Shown piece after piece: positions 39,532 to 48,621 of a stretch of DNA of 48,676 nucleotides. Every line of letters begins with the position of its first letter. The stretch's first letter is position 1. Origin of the DNA: Ilumatobacter sp. (GTDB lineage Bacteria > Actinomycetota > Acidimicrobiia > Acidimicrobiales > Ilumatobacteraceae); contig REDU01000102.1 of the NCBI GenBank assembly GCA_007693335.1, positions 1 through 48,676 on the forward strand, given 5' to 3'. The translations under genes and the position numbers were made by a program. The notes below the pieces were generated by a model. It was given only the letters and a program-made list of their open reading frames with translations. It was not told the DNA's origin and did not search any database.

Positions 39532-40451
39532 GTCAGTTCGTCCCACCCGTGCTCGAAGGCCTCGTCCCCACCCATCTCGCCGGTGCCGATGACGACGATC
39601 GTGCCAGTGCCTGGTGGTGGCGGCGATGCCGAGCGGTCGGGCGTGATGGCCCGTCGTCGGCCCACCACGTGAACCACCACGGGACCATGATCGGTCGTGT
39701 GGACCCGCCCCTTGGAGCGGATCACGTGGCTGGGGAGACCGGCCAGCCAGCGGTCGAGGGCGTCGCGGGAGATCGGCGCCCCCGGTCGCACCGTCGTGGT
39801 CCTGAATCCGTGGTCGATCGGCCCGCCGGGGTCGCGTCCGGCCACATGATCGAGACCGAACAGCACGCTCGGGTCGAGCCCGTCACGGGGTGCATCGGTG
39901 CAGGGGACCGGGCCCACCACATCCGCGATCCACGACCGCACCTCGGAGACGTCGTGAGCCGCGACGAGGTCCAGTTTGGTGAGCACGAGCAGATCGGCGC
40001 GTTCGAGTTGGCGGAGCACCTGCGGGCCGATCCGGGCATCGGCCGCGTGACCACGGATCGTCTCCACGTCGACCAACACGACCACCCCGTCGAGTCGGAA
40101 TCCGGGCAGGGTGCCGTACTGGGCGACGCTGCCCGGGTCGCTGATGCCGCTGGCCTCGACCACCACCCGGTCGATCGGCGGATCGAGATCGAGCAGGTCG
40201 GGGAGCGACAGGGCGAACTCGTCGCTGAGCGAGCAGCAGATGCAGCCGTTCGCGAGGGTGATGGTGCTGCCGTCGTGCTCGGCGATCAGATCGGCGTCGA
40301 TCGACACCTCACCCATGTCGTTCACCACGACGGCGATGCGCTCGCCGTGGGCGTGACGGAGGAGGTCGTTGACCAGTGTGGTCTTGCCGGCGCCGAGGAA
40401 CCCACCGATCACGGTGAACGGCACGCGTCGACGAGCCCCTCGTGTGGTCAT
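39528..40451 (-). CDS. CobW/COG0523-family GTPase metallochaperone
   Basis: A 307-residue G3E GTPase. Walker A is GGFLGAGKT at 16-24, the metal-binding CICC is at 70-73 (ANGCICCSL), the Walker-B-like region is VVVEASGISDP, and the base-recognition motif is LTKLD. COG0523 proteins deliver Zn, Co or other metals to client enzymes. With a metal-dependent amidohydrolase directly upstream, and a B12 mutase in the window, either zinc or cobalt is conceivable; no regulator site is seen to decide. The start is ATG 40451, and the gene lies 28 bp after the amidohydrolase stop with no -10 box of its own, so it is probably co-transcribed. Confidence 0.88.
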   Translation of the reverse strand: MTTRGARRRVPFTVIGGFLGAGKTTLVNDLLRHAHGERIAVVVNDMGEVSIDADLIAEHDGSTITLANGCICCSLSDEFALSLPDLLDLDPPIDRVVVEASGISDPGSVAQYGTLPGFRLDGVVVLVDVETIRGHAADARIGPQVLRQLERADLLVLTKLDLVAAHDVSEVRSWIADVVGPVPCTDAPRDGLDPSVLFGLDHVAGRDPGGPIDHGFRTTTVRPGAPISRDALDRWLAGLPSHVIRSKGRVHTTDHGPVVVHVVGRRRAITPDRSASPPPPGTGTIVVIGTGEMGGDEAFEHGWDELT

Positions 40452-40479
40452 GAGGCGCGTGGTGATCGAGCCGCCGCGG

Positions 40480-42153
40480 TCATCGGCTCGTCGGGCCGAT
40501 CGGATCGCTCCCGGCAGGTCGGGGCACTCCACCGAGCACGGTTCCCCACACGCCGATGTCGCGGATGGCGATCGGGTGGACGGTCAGCGGGTTCTCCTCC
40601 AGCACGGTGAAGTCGGCGTGCTTGCCGACCTCGATCGAACCGAGCACGTGGTCGAGGTGCAACTGGTACGCGGCGCCGACGGTCACGGCGTGGAGTGCGT
40701 CGTAGGCCGAGATGCGCTCGTGCTCGCCGAGCACCCGACCCGACGGAGTGAGCCGGTTGACGGCGCACCACATCGTGTGGAGCTGGCCGAGCGGGGTCAC
40801 GGCGGCATCGGAGTGCAGCGAGAACCGCACACCCTCTCGCTTCGCGGTGGCGGCCGCCTCGAGTCGGTGGGCGCGTTCGGGACCCACCGTGGATGCGTAG
40901 TGCTGATCACCCCAGAACCACAGGTGGTTGGCGAACAGGTTGCCGCACATGCCGAGCCGGGCCATGCGCCGGTACTGCGCGGCCGAGGTGAGCTGGCAGT
41001 GCTGCACGGTGTGCCGGTGGTCGAGCCAGGCGTGCGTGCGCAGTGCCCGATCGACGGCGTCGATCGCCGCATCGATCACGGCGTCGCCGTTCGCGTGGAT
41101 GTGCACGTTGATCCCGGCCTCGTGGTAGGTGCGCACCATGTGATCGAGGCGGTCGGGTGGTACCTGCCAGAGACCCTGCGGCGCGCCGGTGACGTATCCG
41201 GGCCAGTTCATCACGGCCGTGTACCCCTGGATCGAACCGTCAGCGATCAGTTTGATGCCCCCGTAGTGGAGCTTGTCGGTGTTGGTGGCGGCCAGCTCGT
41301 GGAATCGTGCGGCCACGGCATCGTCGTCCTGCACCGTCGGCCCGAACGAGGGGGTGCAGTAGGGCACGAACCGCAACGGGTACGCCGGGTCGTTCACGAT
41401 GCGCGCTGATGCGTCGGCCGCCCCCTGGTTGAACAACGCCTGCGACGCGAGGTCGGTCACGGTGGTGACGCCGGCGTTCACGGCCAGACGTGCGAGCGTC
41501 CAGTAGCTCTGATCGTTGCGCAGTGACTTGAGGGCCGGTGTCATCGGCGGGGCCAGCATCATCGCCGGTACCTCCTGGAGCTCGCCGGTCGGTCGACCGT
41601 GCTCGTCGCGCACCACGCCCTCGGTCTCGGCGTCGGCGATGGCGCCGGCTTCGAGGCACGCCGTGTTCACCGTGGCGAGGTGCAAGCTGGCGTGGAACAC
41701 CACGATCTGCCGCGTGGACGAGGCTCGGTCGAGGTGACGGGCGGTGAGCCGGTCACCGTCGAAGTAGATCGGGTCGAGCCCCCAGCAGAACAGCGCCTGG
41801 TCGGGATCGCTCAGCGATGCATCGAGCACGGCGAGGTGGTCCACGAGCTCCTCGATCGTGGTGAGCCCACCCTGCCACTGGCCGGAGGGATCGCGACGCG
41901 GGAAGTACCCCACGTACGGGAACGCCCACAGCGCTCCTTCGAGCAGGTGGGCGTGGGCTTCGATCATGCCGGGCACGAGCACGTGGTCGGCGAAGGTGTG
42001 ATCGAGTGTGTGGTCGCCCCAGATCGTCAGTTCGTCGAGTGGACCGACGCCGAGGATCCTCCCGTCGCGTACCGCCACGTGGGAGGCCGAGGGGTTCGAG
42101 GGGTTCATGGTGACGATCTCGCGTGCACTGTGGATCGTGATGTTCGCTGCCAT
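40480..42153 (-). CDS. amidohydrolase family protein (YtcJ-like)
   Basis: A 557-residue metal-dependent hydrolase of the YtcJ-type amidohydrolases. An N-terminal beta-sandwich is followed by the metal-binding HAH at 67-69 (IEAHAHLLEG), the GGIKLIADGSIQGYTA strand with the bridging Lys, HIHANGDAVID, LDHRHTVQHCQ and the final LHSDAAVTPLG Asp. Members act on amides, formamides or N-acyl compounds; the substrate is unknown. It has a leadered start: TACAGT upstream and a GAGGGG Shine-Dalgarno before ATG 42153. The metallochaperone gene downstream may supply its metal. Confidence 0.9.
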   Translation of the reverse strand: MAANITIHSAREIVTMNPSNPSASHVAVRDGRILGVGPLDELTIWGDHTLDHTFADHVLVPGMIEAHAHLLEGALWAFPYVGYFPRRDPSGQWQGGLTTIEELVDHLAVLDASLSDPDQALFCWGLDPIYFDGDRLTARHLDRASSTRQIVVFHASLHLATVNTACLEAGAIADAETEGVVRDEHGRPTGELQEVPAMMLAPPMTPALKSLRNDQSYWTLARLAVNAGVTTVTDLASQALFNQGAADASARIVNDPAYPLRFVPYCTPSFGPTVQDDDAVAARFHELAATNTDKLHYGGIKLIADGSIQGYTAVMNWPGYVTGAPQGLWQVPPDRLDHMVRTYHEAGINVHIHANGDAVIDAAIDAVDRALRTHAWLDHRHTVQHCQLTSAAQYRRMARLGMCGNLFANHLWFWGDQHYASTVGPERAHRLEAAATAKREGVRFSLHSDAAVTPLGQLHTMWCAVNRLTPSGRVLGEHERISAYDALHAVTVGAAYQLHLDHVLGSIEVGKHADFTVLEENPLTVHPIAIRDIGVWGTVLGGVPRPAGSDPIGPTSR

Positions 42154-42231
42154 GGCCCATCCCCTCGAATCTGGTCGGCACCGACTGTAGGCCCCGCGTC
42201 TCGTCGAACTGTCTGTGGGGATCGCCCGGAT

Positions 42232-45200
42232 CTACCGGATCGGCGCGGACAGTTCGGTGAGGGCGCGGGCGATGCGGGTGGAGCTGACCTTGCGGCGCAC
42301 GCCGAGGGGTTGGGCGAACACGCTGATCCGGAGTTCCTCGAGGAGCCAGCCGAGGTCGACGGCCTCGGGTGGGGCGGGACGATCGCCGAGCGATCGGAGG
42401 TACGACGCGTAGCGTTGCTCCAAGGGGAGCACCTCGGCCATGCGGCGGTGGTCGCGACCGATGTCGCCGCCGAGGTGCTCGAGCCGGTGCTCGATGCCGC
42501 GGACGTAGCGGAGCACGTCGTGGAGACGGTCGACGCCCGCCCGCACCACGAACCCGGGCCGCACGAGCCGGTCGAGTTGGGCGGTGGCGTCGGCCACGGT
42601 GTCGGCGAGCGCGCCCGCGCCGAGGCGTGCGAGCCGGTCGCGCACGGCGGTCTCGAGCACGATCACATCGCACGCCGTGAGCAGTGTCTCGGCGGCGATC
42701 GACGGCGCGCGCCGGCGGACCTCGTCTCGCAGGGCGGCGAACGCTGCCTCGTCCCACGGCAGGTCACCGGTGGACGCGACGTGGTCGTCCAGCACACGTC
42801 CGACGGCGGCCACGGATGCGTCGATCGCGAGGTCGGCCAGCTCCACATCCGCCGCGGCGAGGGTGAGCCGGGTCGAGCGGGTCACACCCTGTTTCGCGGC
42901 GCGCAGGCCGATCGGCACGGTCAGCAGCAGGAGGCGGCGGACCCCACCGCGCATCACCCGCGCCTGCAGATCAGGGTTGGTGAGCACCCGGATCGACACG
43001 CTGTCGCGCTCGTCGAGCAGGGCGGGATACCCCCGCACGGTGTGGTCGCTGCGGTGGTCGGTCGACCGGGTCTCGACCAGTTTCGGCAAGCTGCCGATGT
43101 CCCACGTGGTGATGCCACGACGCTCTTCCACCGGTGCAGCCGCGGCGACGGCGGCGCGGGTGGTGCTCGCGAGCCGACGTCGGATCGCCTCGAGGTCACG
43201 GCCGGCATCGAGCACCGTGCCGTCGGCCGCCTCCACCACGAACGCCGGTCGGAGATGGTCCGACAGCCGGCCGGGATCGAAGTCGTCGGCGCGCACGGGC
43301 ACTCCCGCCACGGCGGCGAGCGCGTCGGCCCAGGCATCGAGCAGCCGTGCTGAACCGTGGGCCCCTTCCTGGCCGGGCGGCTCAGCCAGTCGGTCGAACG
43401 CGGCGTTGACCGTCTCGTTGGCCGGGTGCAGCCGACGCCGGAGATCCTTCGGGAGCGAGCGGTACAGCTCGGTCACCACATCGAAGCGGTGACCGGGCAC
43501 GTGCCAGTCGAACCCCTCGGCACTCACCTGGTTGAGCACCGTGACCGGCACGTGCACCGTCACCCCGTCGAGCGGCGACCCAGGATCGAACCGGTAGGTC
43601 AGATCGAGCTCGACGTCGCCCTGTCGCCAGGAGTCGGGCCAGTCGGCGAACCGGAACCCGGCGCTCGAACGCAGCACCTCGTCGGTCAGGTCGAGCAGAT
43701 GCGGATCGTCGCGCCTCGCGGTCTTCCACCAGCGGTCGAAGTGGCGGGTCGACACCACCTCGTCGCCCACGCGGGCATCGAAGAACTCGAACACGGCGTC
43801 GTCGTCGAGCAGATCGCTTCGACGCACACGGTCCTCCATCGCCCGGACGCGCTCGCGGAAGGCCTCGTTGCGTTCGACGAAGTCGTGGATGTCACGGTTC
43901 GTGCGCCAATCGCCCTCCACGAGGGCATGGCGGATGAACCAGGCGCGCGCCTCGGCCGGGTCGACCCGGTCGTAGCCGACGGTGCGGTTCTGCACGATGG
44001 GCAGGCCGTACAGCGTGACGTTCTCGCCGCACACCGCCCGACCGGCCTTGGCGTCCCAACGTGGATCGCCGTACGAGCGCTTCACGAGGTGCGATCCGAG
44101 CTGCTCGGCCCACTCGGGCTGGATGGTCGCCACCCGCCGGGCGTAGATCCGGTTCGTCTCCACGAGTTCGGCCGCCATGATCCAGCGGGGTGGGTTCTTC
44201 GACGCCGACGATCTGGTGAGCACCGATCCACGCGCCACCACGAACCGGGAGTTGCGGGCGCCGATGTATTCGCGGCCCTGCGGATCGCGCATGCCGATCT
44301 GCGAGAGCAGACCCGCCATCACCGCTCGGTGCACGTGGTCGGGGTGCCCCGCCTCGGTGCCCGGCCGCACGCCCACCTGGCCGGCCACCCGGCGGAGCTG
44401 GCTGAACAGATCGCTCCACTCACGGATGCGCAGGTGGTGCAGGTACTCCGCCTTGCACATCTTGCGGAACTGGTTCGACGACAGCTGACGCTGGCGTTCC
44501 CGCAGGTGATCCCACAGCGCCACGATCGACAACAGGTCCGAACCCGGCACGTCGAACCGACGGTGCAGTTCGGTGGCGGCCTGGAGATGCTCCTGCGGTC
44601 GCTCGCGCGGGTCCTGGATCGACAGCGCCGACGCGATCACCAACACCTCGCGCACACAGTTCTCCCGGTCCGCCTCGAGCACCATGCGCCCGAGCCGCGG
44701 GTCGATCGGGAGACGGGCCAGCTTGCGCCCGACCGGGGTGAGCCGGCGCTCACCGTCCCGCTGCCCGCCGCCGGCCTCCTCGTCGATGGCCCCGAGCTCG
44801 TCGAGCAGCAGGTACCCGTCGCGGATGCTGGCTGAATCCGGCGGCTCGAGGAAGGGGAACGCCACCACGTCGCCCAGCCCGATGGCCGTCATCTGGAGGA
44901 TGACCGACGCCAGGTTCGTGCGGAGGATCTCGGGCTCGGTGAACTCGGGTCGGGTGACGTAGTCGTCCTCGGTGTAGAGCCGGATGCAGATGCCGGGCGC
45001 CACCCGCCCACATCGCCCGGCCCGCTGATCGGCCGACGCGCGCGACACCGGCTCGATCGGGAGCTGTTGCACCTTGAGACGGCGGCTGTAGCGCGAGATC
45101 CGGGCCAGGCCGGTGTCGACCACGTAGCGGACGCCGGGGACGGTGATCGAGGTCTCGGCCACGTTGGTGGCGAGCACGATGCGCCGGCCGTGATGGGGCT

Positions 45201-46134
45201 GGAAGACCCGCTGCTGCTCGGCCGACGAGAGTCGGGCGTACAGCGGGAGGATCTCGGTTCCCGGCAGTTCCAGCTCACGCAGCGCGTCGGCCGCGTCGTG
45301 GATCTCGCGCTCGCCACTGAAGAACACGAGCACGTCGCCGGGGCCCTCCCGCTGCAGCTCGACCACGGCGTCGCACACGGCCTGCACCTGATCGCGGTCG
45401 TCGGCCGGTGCGGGGTCGTCGGCGTCACGGCCAGCATCTCGGGACGTGTCGGCGTCGGCACCGAACGGCCGGTAGCGCACCTCGACGGGATACGTGCGCC
45501 CCGTCACGGTGATGATGGGAGCTGGAATGACGGGAGCGGGGCCGTCACCCGCGCCGAAGTGCTCGGCGAAGCGTTCGGTGTCGATCGTGGCCGACGTGAC
45601 GATCACCTTGAGGTCGGGGCGCCTGGGGAGCAGTTGGCGGAGGTAGCCGAGCAGGAAGTCGACGTTGAGGCTGCGTTCATGGGCCTCGTCGATGATGAGG
45701 GTGTCATAGCGCCGGAGCTCGGGATCGCGTTGCAGTTCGGCGAGCAGGATGCCGTCGGTCATCACCCGCACGGCCGTGGCATCGCCCACCCGGTCGTCGA
45801 AGCGGACCGACGAGCCCACGACGTCACCCACCGTCGTACCCAGCTCCGACGCGACCCGCTGCGCGATCGTGCGGGCGGCGACCCGGCGCGGCTGGGTGTG
45901 GCCGATGAGACCCTGTACGCCGCGGCCGAGCTCGAGGCACATCTTCGGGAGCTGGGTGCTCTTGCCCGACCCGGTCTCACCCGCGACCACCACGACCTGG
46001 TGGTCGCGGATGGCTGCGAGCAGATCGTCGCGGCGGTGTGTGATCGGGAGTGCCTCGTCGTAGGTCAGGCGTCCCGACGCGATCATCCCCTCGACGGTGG
46101 CGCGGCGTCGTTCGAGGAGATCGGTGCGTGACAT
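42232..46134 (-). CDS. hrpA: ATP-dependent RNA helicase HrpA (DEAH-box)
   Basis: A 1300-residue DEAH helicase, full family length. The Walker A GETGSGKST is at 52-60, DEAH at 149-152 with flanking IIDEAHERSL, SATIDTERF is motif III, ATNVAETSITVPGVRYVVDTG and QRAGRCGR are motifs V and VI. After the RecA-like pair come the HA2/OB region and a long C-terminal domain (DUF3418). HrpA unwinds RNA and rescues stalled ribosomes in Escherichia coli. ATG 46134 is preceded by a GGGAG Shine-Dalgarno and a TATGAG-like -10 further up, so this transcript has a leader. It stands alone between the amidohydrolase and LLM genes. Confidence 0.94.
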   Translation of the reverse strand: MSRTDLLERRRATVEGMIASGRLTYDEALPITHRRDDLLAAIRDHQVVVVAGETGSGKSTQLPKMCLELGRGVQGLIGHTQPRRVAARTIAQRVASELGTTVGDVVGSSVRFDDRVGDATAVRVMTDGILLAELQRDPELRRYDTLIIDEAHERSLNVDFLLGYLRQLLPRRPDLKVIVTSATIDTERFAEHFGAGDGPAPVIPAPIITVTGRTYPVEVRYRPFGADADTSRDAGRDADDPAPADDRDQVQAVCDAVVELQREGPGDVLVFFSGEREIHDAADALRELELPGTEILPLYARLSSAEQQRVFQPHHGRRIVLATNVAETSITVPGVRYVVDTGLARISRYSRRLKVQQLPIEPVSRASADQRAGRCGRVAPGICIRLYTEDDYVTRPEFTEPEILRTNLASVILQMTAIGLGDVVAFPFLEPPDSASIRDGYLLLDELGAIDEEAGGGQRDGERRLTPVGRKLARLPIDPRLGRMVLEADRENCVREVLVIASALSIQDPRERPQEHLQAATELHRRFDVPGSDLLSIVALWDHLRERQRQLSSNQFRKMCKAEYLHHLRIREWSDLFSQLRRVAGQVGVRPGTEAGHPDHVHRAVMAGLLSQIGMRDPQGREYIGARNSRFVVARGSVLTRSSASKNPPRWIMAAELVETNRIYARRVATIQPEWAEQLGSHLVKRSYGDPRWDAKAGRAVCGENVTLYGLPIVQNRTVGYDRVDPAEARAWFIRHALVEGDWRTNRDIHDFVERNEAFRERVRAMEDRVRRSDLLDDDAVFEFFDARVGDEVVSTRHFDRWWKTARRDDPHLLDLTDEVLRSSAGFRFADWPDSWRQGDVELDLTYRFDPGSPLDGVTVHVPVTVLNQVSAEGFDWHVPGHRFDVVTELYRSLPKDLRRRLHPANETVNAAFDRLAEPPGQEGAHGSARLLDAWADALAAVAGVPVRADDFDPGRLSDHLRPAFVVEAADGTVLDAGRDLEAIRRRLASTTRAAVAAAAPVEERRGITTWDIGSLPKLVETRSTDHRSDHTVRGYPALLDERDSVSIRVLTNPDLQARVMRGGVRRLLLLTVPIGLRAAKQGVTRSTRLTLAAADVELADLAIDASVAAVGRVLDDHVASTGDLPWDEAAFAALRDEVRRRAPSIAAETLLTACDVIVLETAVRDRLARLGAGALADTVADATAQLDRLVRPGFVVRAGVDRLHDVLRYVRGIEHRLEHLGGDIGRDHRRMAEVLPLEQRYASYLRSLGDRPAPPEAVDLGWLLEELRISVFAQPLGVRRKVSSTRIARALTELSAPIR

Positions 46135-46173
46135 GTCGGCTCCCGGCCCGCGCCCTCAGGAACTCATATCGGA

Positions 46174-47073
46174 TCAGCGCGGTGCGAGGGCGTCGAGCGT
46201 ACGGGGGCCCGCCGGGAGATCCAGCGGAGGGACCACCAGCCCGATCTCGGCGATGCCGGCGCGGGCGTACTGGTCGATGCGGCGCCGCACGTGCGATTCG
46301 TCGCCCACCAGCGCCACGGCATCGAGGATCTCGTCGGGGAGTCGAGCGGCCAGTTCTTTCGGATGGGGTCGAGTACGGGCGAACTCGACCAGCTCCCCGA
46401 AACCGGCCGCGGCGAACATCTCGCCGTACCCGGGCGCGGCGAGATAGCCGACGAAACCGAGCGCCAGCCATCGCCGCTCGTCCGGAGTGGGATCGACCGC
46501 CGCGGCCAGCCACACGGCGGTGTTCCGGTGCTGGGGCGCCAGCTCGGCGGCGGCGTCGGCGGTCACCATGTTGAGCACCATCCGATCGGCCGACTGCGCC
46601 GCCTCGATCGCCCGCCGGCCGAACGCGGCGACGGTGAGGGTGGCGGCCGGGGGCGGCTGGCGGAGTCGGAATCCTCCCACGCGTTCGCCGTCCAGCAGGG
46701 CCCGTACCTCGGTCGCTGCTTCACCGAGTCGAGTGGCGGCGCCCGTTCGCGTCCGGCCGTGCCAGCCGGTGACGACGTCGCTCGAGGTCCCGAGCGCCAC
46801 GTGTACGGGGCGACCGTTGCCGGCCGCCGCCACCGTTGCCGCGGCCAGGGCGATCTGCACCGACGAGCGCACCGTGACGGCCAGGGGCCCGAGACACACC
46901 TCGATCGACCCGGTGCGCGACACGATCGTGGCCGCCGCGGCCGGGGCGTCCAGTTTGGCCATCTCGCCGATCCAGACCTCGGGGTAGCCGAGCTGATCGG
47001 CGCGCTCGGCCACGGCGAGGTCGGCATCGATCGGTCGATCGAGCCACTCGCCGAGCACCACCGACAACCTCAT
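46174..47073 (-). CDS. LLM-class F420-dependent oxidoreductase
   Basis: A 299-residue luciferase-like protein. N-terminal MRLSVVLGEWLDRPIDADLAVAERADQLGYPEVWIGEM, the strand EVCLGPLAVTVRSSVQIALAAATVA, and VHVALGTSS with a nearby GRTRTGAATRLGEAA fit F420-dependent members, including mycobacterial oxidoreductases. The C-terminal GDESHVRRRIDQYARAGIAEIGLVVP is also typical. The substrate is unknown. ATG 47073 is preceded by GGGG as a possible Shine-Dalgarno. Just upstream lies a heptamer tandem repeat (CCGTTCA) that also supplies in-frame GTG codons, including 47097. Confidence 0.85.
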   Translation of the reverse strand: MRLSVVLGEWLDRPIDADLAVAERADQLGYPEVWIGEMAKLDAPAAAATIVSRTGSIEVCLGPLAVTVRSSVQIALAAATVAAAGNGRPVHVALGTSSDVVTGWHGRTRTGAATRLGEAATEVRALLDGERVGGFRLRQPPPAATLTVAAFGRRAIEAAQSADRMVLNMVTADAAAELAPQHRNTAVWLAAAVDPTPDERRWLALGFVGYLAAPGYGEMFAAAGFGELVEFARTRPHPKELAARLPDEILDAVALVGDESHVRRRIDQYARAGIAEIGLVVPPLDLPAGPRTLDALAPR

Positions 47074-47082
47074 CGTCGTACC

Positions 47083-47124
47083 CCGTTCACCGTTCACCGT
47101 TCACCGTTCACCGTTCACCGTTCG
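47083..47124. repeat. heptanucleotide tandem repeat (CCGTTCA)n upstream of LLM gene
   Basis: Five perfect CCGTTCA units (47083-47117) and one variant CCGTTCG (47118-47124) lie 9 to 51 bp upstream of ATG 47073. On the minus strand they read as repeated TGAACGG. Confidence 0.92.
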
Positions 47125-47159
47125 CCGTCGAGCCATGCGGGCGATCGATGTGGGCGGGG

Positions 47160-47687
47160 TCACGCGGCCGCGGTGCTGACCGCGTCCTGGTAGCGGTCGA
47201 GGATCTTGCCCTGGGCGAAACGCCCCAACGGTCCGGCCAGTCGACTCGCGAGGCTGGCCGGCCGGCTGAACGCGATGATCACGAAACGGACCTCCTCGCC
47301 GTCGAGCAGCACGCTGAAGGATTCCTCGCCCCGCTCGGGATGACCGTCGAGCGTGCCATAGGTGAACCCCACCCGGTCATGCTGTTCGACCGTGTGCAGC
47401 ACGCGGCACGGGGCCTCGATCGGCAGCCACGACGGCCCGAGCTGCACCAGCACGTTGGTGCCGGGGACGGCCCGCGGCGACGACGCCGTGACCCGCAGAC
47501 CGGCTCGGCGGTGCATCTCCCAGGTCATGAGGCACTCACCGGCCGCGCGGAACGCGTCGAGGCCGCTGCCGATCACGGCATTGCGACCGATGTGCCCGTA
47601 CCCGTCGGGCAGCGCCGTTCCCGTTGCTCCGACCTCGGAATACGACAGCCGGAGGTCGTGGAGACGCTCGAGGCGATCCTGCTCCAT
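47160..47687 (-). CDS. DUF1990 family protein
   Basis: A 175-residue DUF1990 protein, a single-domain family of unknown function resembling a START-like or polyketide-cyclase beta-grip. Family blocks are LSYSEVGATG near the N-terminus, FRAAGECLMTWEMHRRAGLRV, CRVLHTVEQHDRVGFTYGTLDGHPERGEESF and the C-terminal SRPASLASRLAGPLGRFAQGKILDRYQDA. No active-site residue can be assigned. ATG 47687 follows TACGGT (47694-47699) by six bases. It shares a divergent promoter region with the crotonase gene. Confidence 0.86.
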   Translation of the reverse strand: MEQDRLERLHDLRLSYSEVGATGTALPDGYGHIGRNAVIGSGLDAFRAAGECLMTWEMHRRAGLRVTASSPRAVPGTNVLVQLGPSWLPIEAPCRVLHTVEQHDRVGFTYGTLDGHPERGEESFSVLLDGEEVRFVIIAFSRPASLASRLAGPLGRFAQGKILDRYQDAVSTAAA

Positions 47688-47693
47688 CCCCGT

Positions 47694-47699
47694 ACCGTA
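47694..47699 (-). promoter_or_regulatory. -10 box, leaderless promoter of DUF1990 gene
   Basis: TACGGT on the minus strand, six bases before ATG 47687. Confidence 0.55.
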
Positions 47700-47742
47700 C
47701 GCCGCGCCGGCGGCCCGTGAACGACGAAGCCGGACCGACGAC

Positions 47743-47748
47743 TACGGT
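47743..47748 (+). promoter_or_regulatory. -10 box, leaderless promoter of crotonase gene
   Basis: TACGGT eight bases before ATG 47757. Confidence 0.55.
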
Positions 47749-47756
47749 CGCCACCG

Positions 47757-48536
47757 ATGGAGACCATCGACGTGCAGCGCACCGGCGACGTGATCATCGC
47801 CACCATCGACCACCCGAGGTCGGAGGTCAATGCCGTTGACGCCGTGCTGCACCGCGAGTTCGGCGAACTGTTCAGCATGCTCAAGCACGAGTCGGCCGCT
47901 CGTGCCGTCGTGTTGACCGGGTCGGGATCGGCGTTCTCCGCCGGCGGCGACATGGCGTGGTTCCCCGAGCTCCGAGCGCCCGATGCACTGCACTCGCTGC
48001 GGCGGGAGGCCAAGCAGATCGTGTGGGACCTCCTCGACGTCGAGATCCCGATCGTGTGCGGCCTGAACGGCTCGGCTGCCGGGCTGGCAGCCTCGATCGC
48101 GCTGCTGTGCGATGTGGTGGTGATGGCCGATCGCGCCAAGATCGTCGATCCGCACGTGCTGGTCGGCCTGGTGGCCGGCGACGGCGGTGCGGCGATCTGG
48201 CCGCTGCTGGTCGGTCCGCTGGTGGCCAAGCGTCACCTGATGCTGGGTGACCCGGTCGACGCGGCCACGGCCGAGCGGTGGGGTGTGGCCGCCGAGGTCT
48301 GCCCGTCGGCCGAGGTCGGTGAACGGGCTCGTGCCTGGGCCGACCGGCTGGCAGCGGGCGCGCCCCTGGCGGTGCAGGGCACGAAGATCGCCGTCAACCA
48401 GCAGATCAAGCGGGCGCTGATCGACAGCTTCGACCTGTCGACGGCACTCGAGATGCCGTGCTTCAACTCCGACGACCACGCCGAAGCCGTCTCGGCGTTC
48501 GTCGAGAAGCGCACCCCCCGATTCTTCGGTCGCTGA
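47757..48536 (+). CDS. enoyl-CoA hydratase/isomerase (crotonase) family protein, atypical active site
   Basis: A 259-residue crotonase-fold protein. The acyl-CoA-binding region AFSAGGDMAWF and the second oxyanion-hole glycine in CGLNGSAAGLAAS are present. By motif alignment to rat crotonase, the two catalytic glutamates are replaced: Glu144 by S113 (AASIALLCD) and Glu164 by H133 (VDPHVLVGLVAGDGG). The DPHV-GLVAGDGG form recurs in a subfamily usually annotated as hydratases, so this looks inherited rather than decayed. A different reaction (hydrolase, decarboxylase, isomerase or binding) is more likely than hydration. ATG 47757 follows TACGGT by eight bases, and a strong terminator hairpin follows the stop. 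Confidence 0.88.
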   Translation: METIDVQRTGDVIIATIDHPRSEVNAVDAVLHREFGELFSMLKHESAARAVVLTGSGSAFSAGGDMAWFPELRAPDALHSLRREAKQIVWDLLDVEIPIVCGLNGSAAGLAASIALLCDVVVMADRAKIVDPHVLVGLVAGDGGAAIWPLLVGPLVAKRHLMLGDPVDAATAERWGVAAEVCPSAEVGERARAWADRLAAGAPLAVQGTKIAVNQQIKRALIDSFDLSTALEMPCFNSDDHAEAVSAFVEKRTPRFFGR

Positions 48537-48548
48537 CCTCGGACCCCC

Positions 48549-48577
48549 GACGCGTCCGCAGCGTGAGCGGGCGCGTC
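48549..48577. terminator. bidirectional 11-bp hairpin terminator
   Basis: GACGCGTCCGC (48549-48559) pairs with GCGGGCGCGTC (48567-48577) around the loop AGCGTGA, with one G-U wobble. It lies 13 bp after the crotonase stop and before the convergent 13E12 stop. There is no U-tract. Confidence 0.55.
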
Positions 48578-48621
48578 CCGGCTCGCGGTCACCGGCGGGA
48601 ACGGAGGCAGACCTGGATTCC

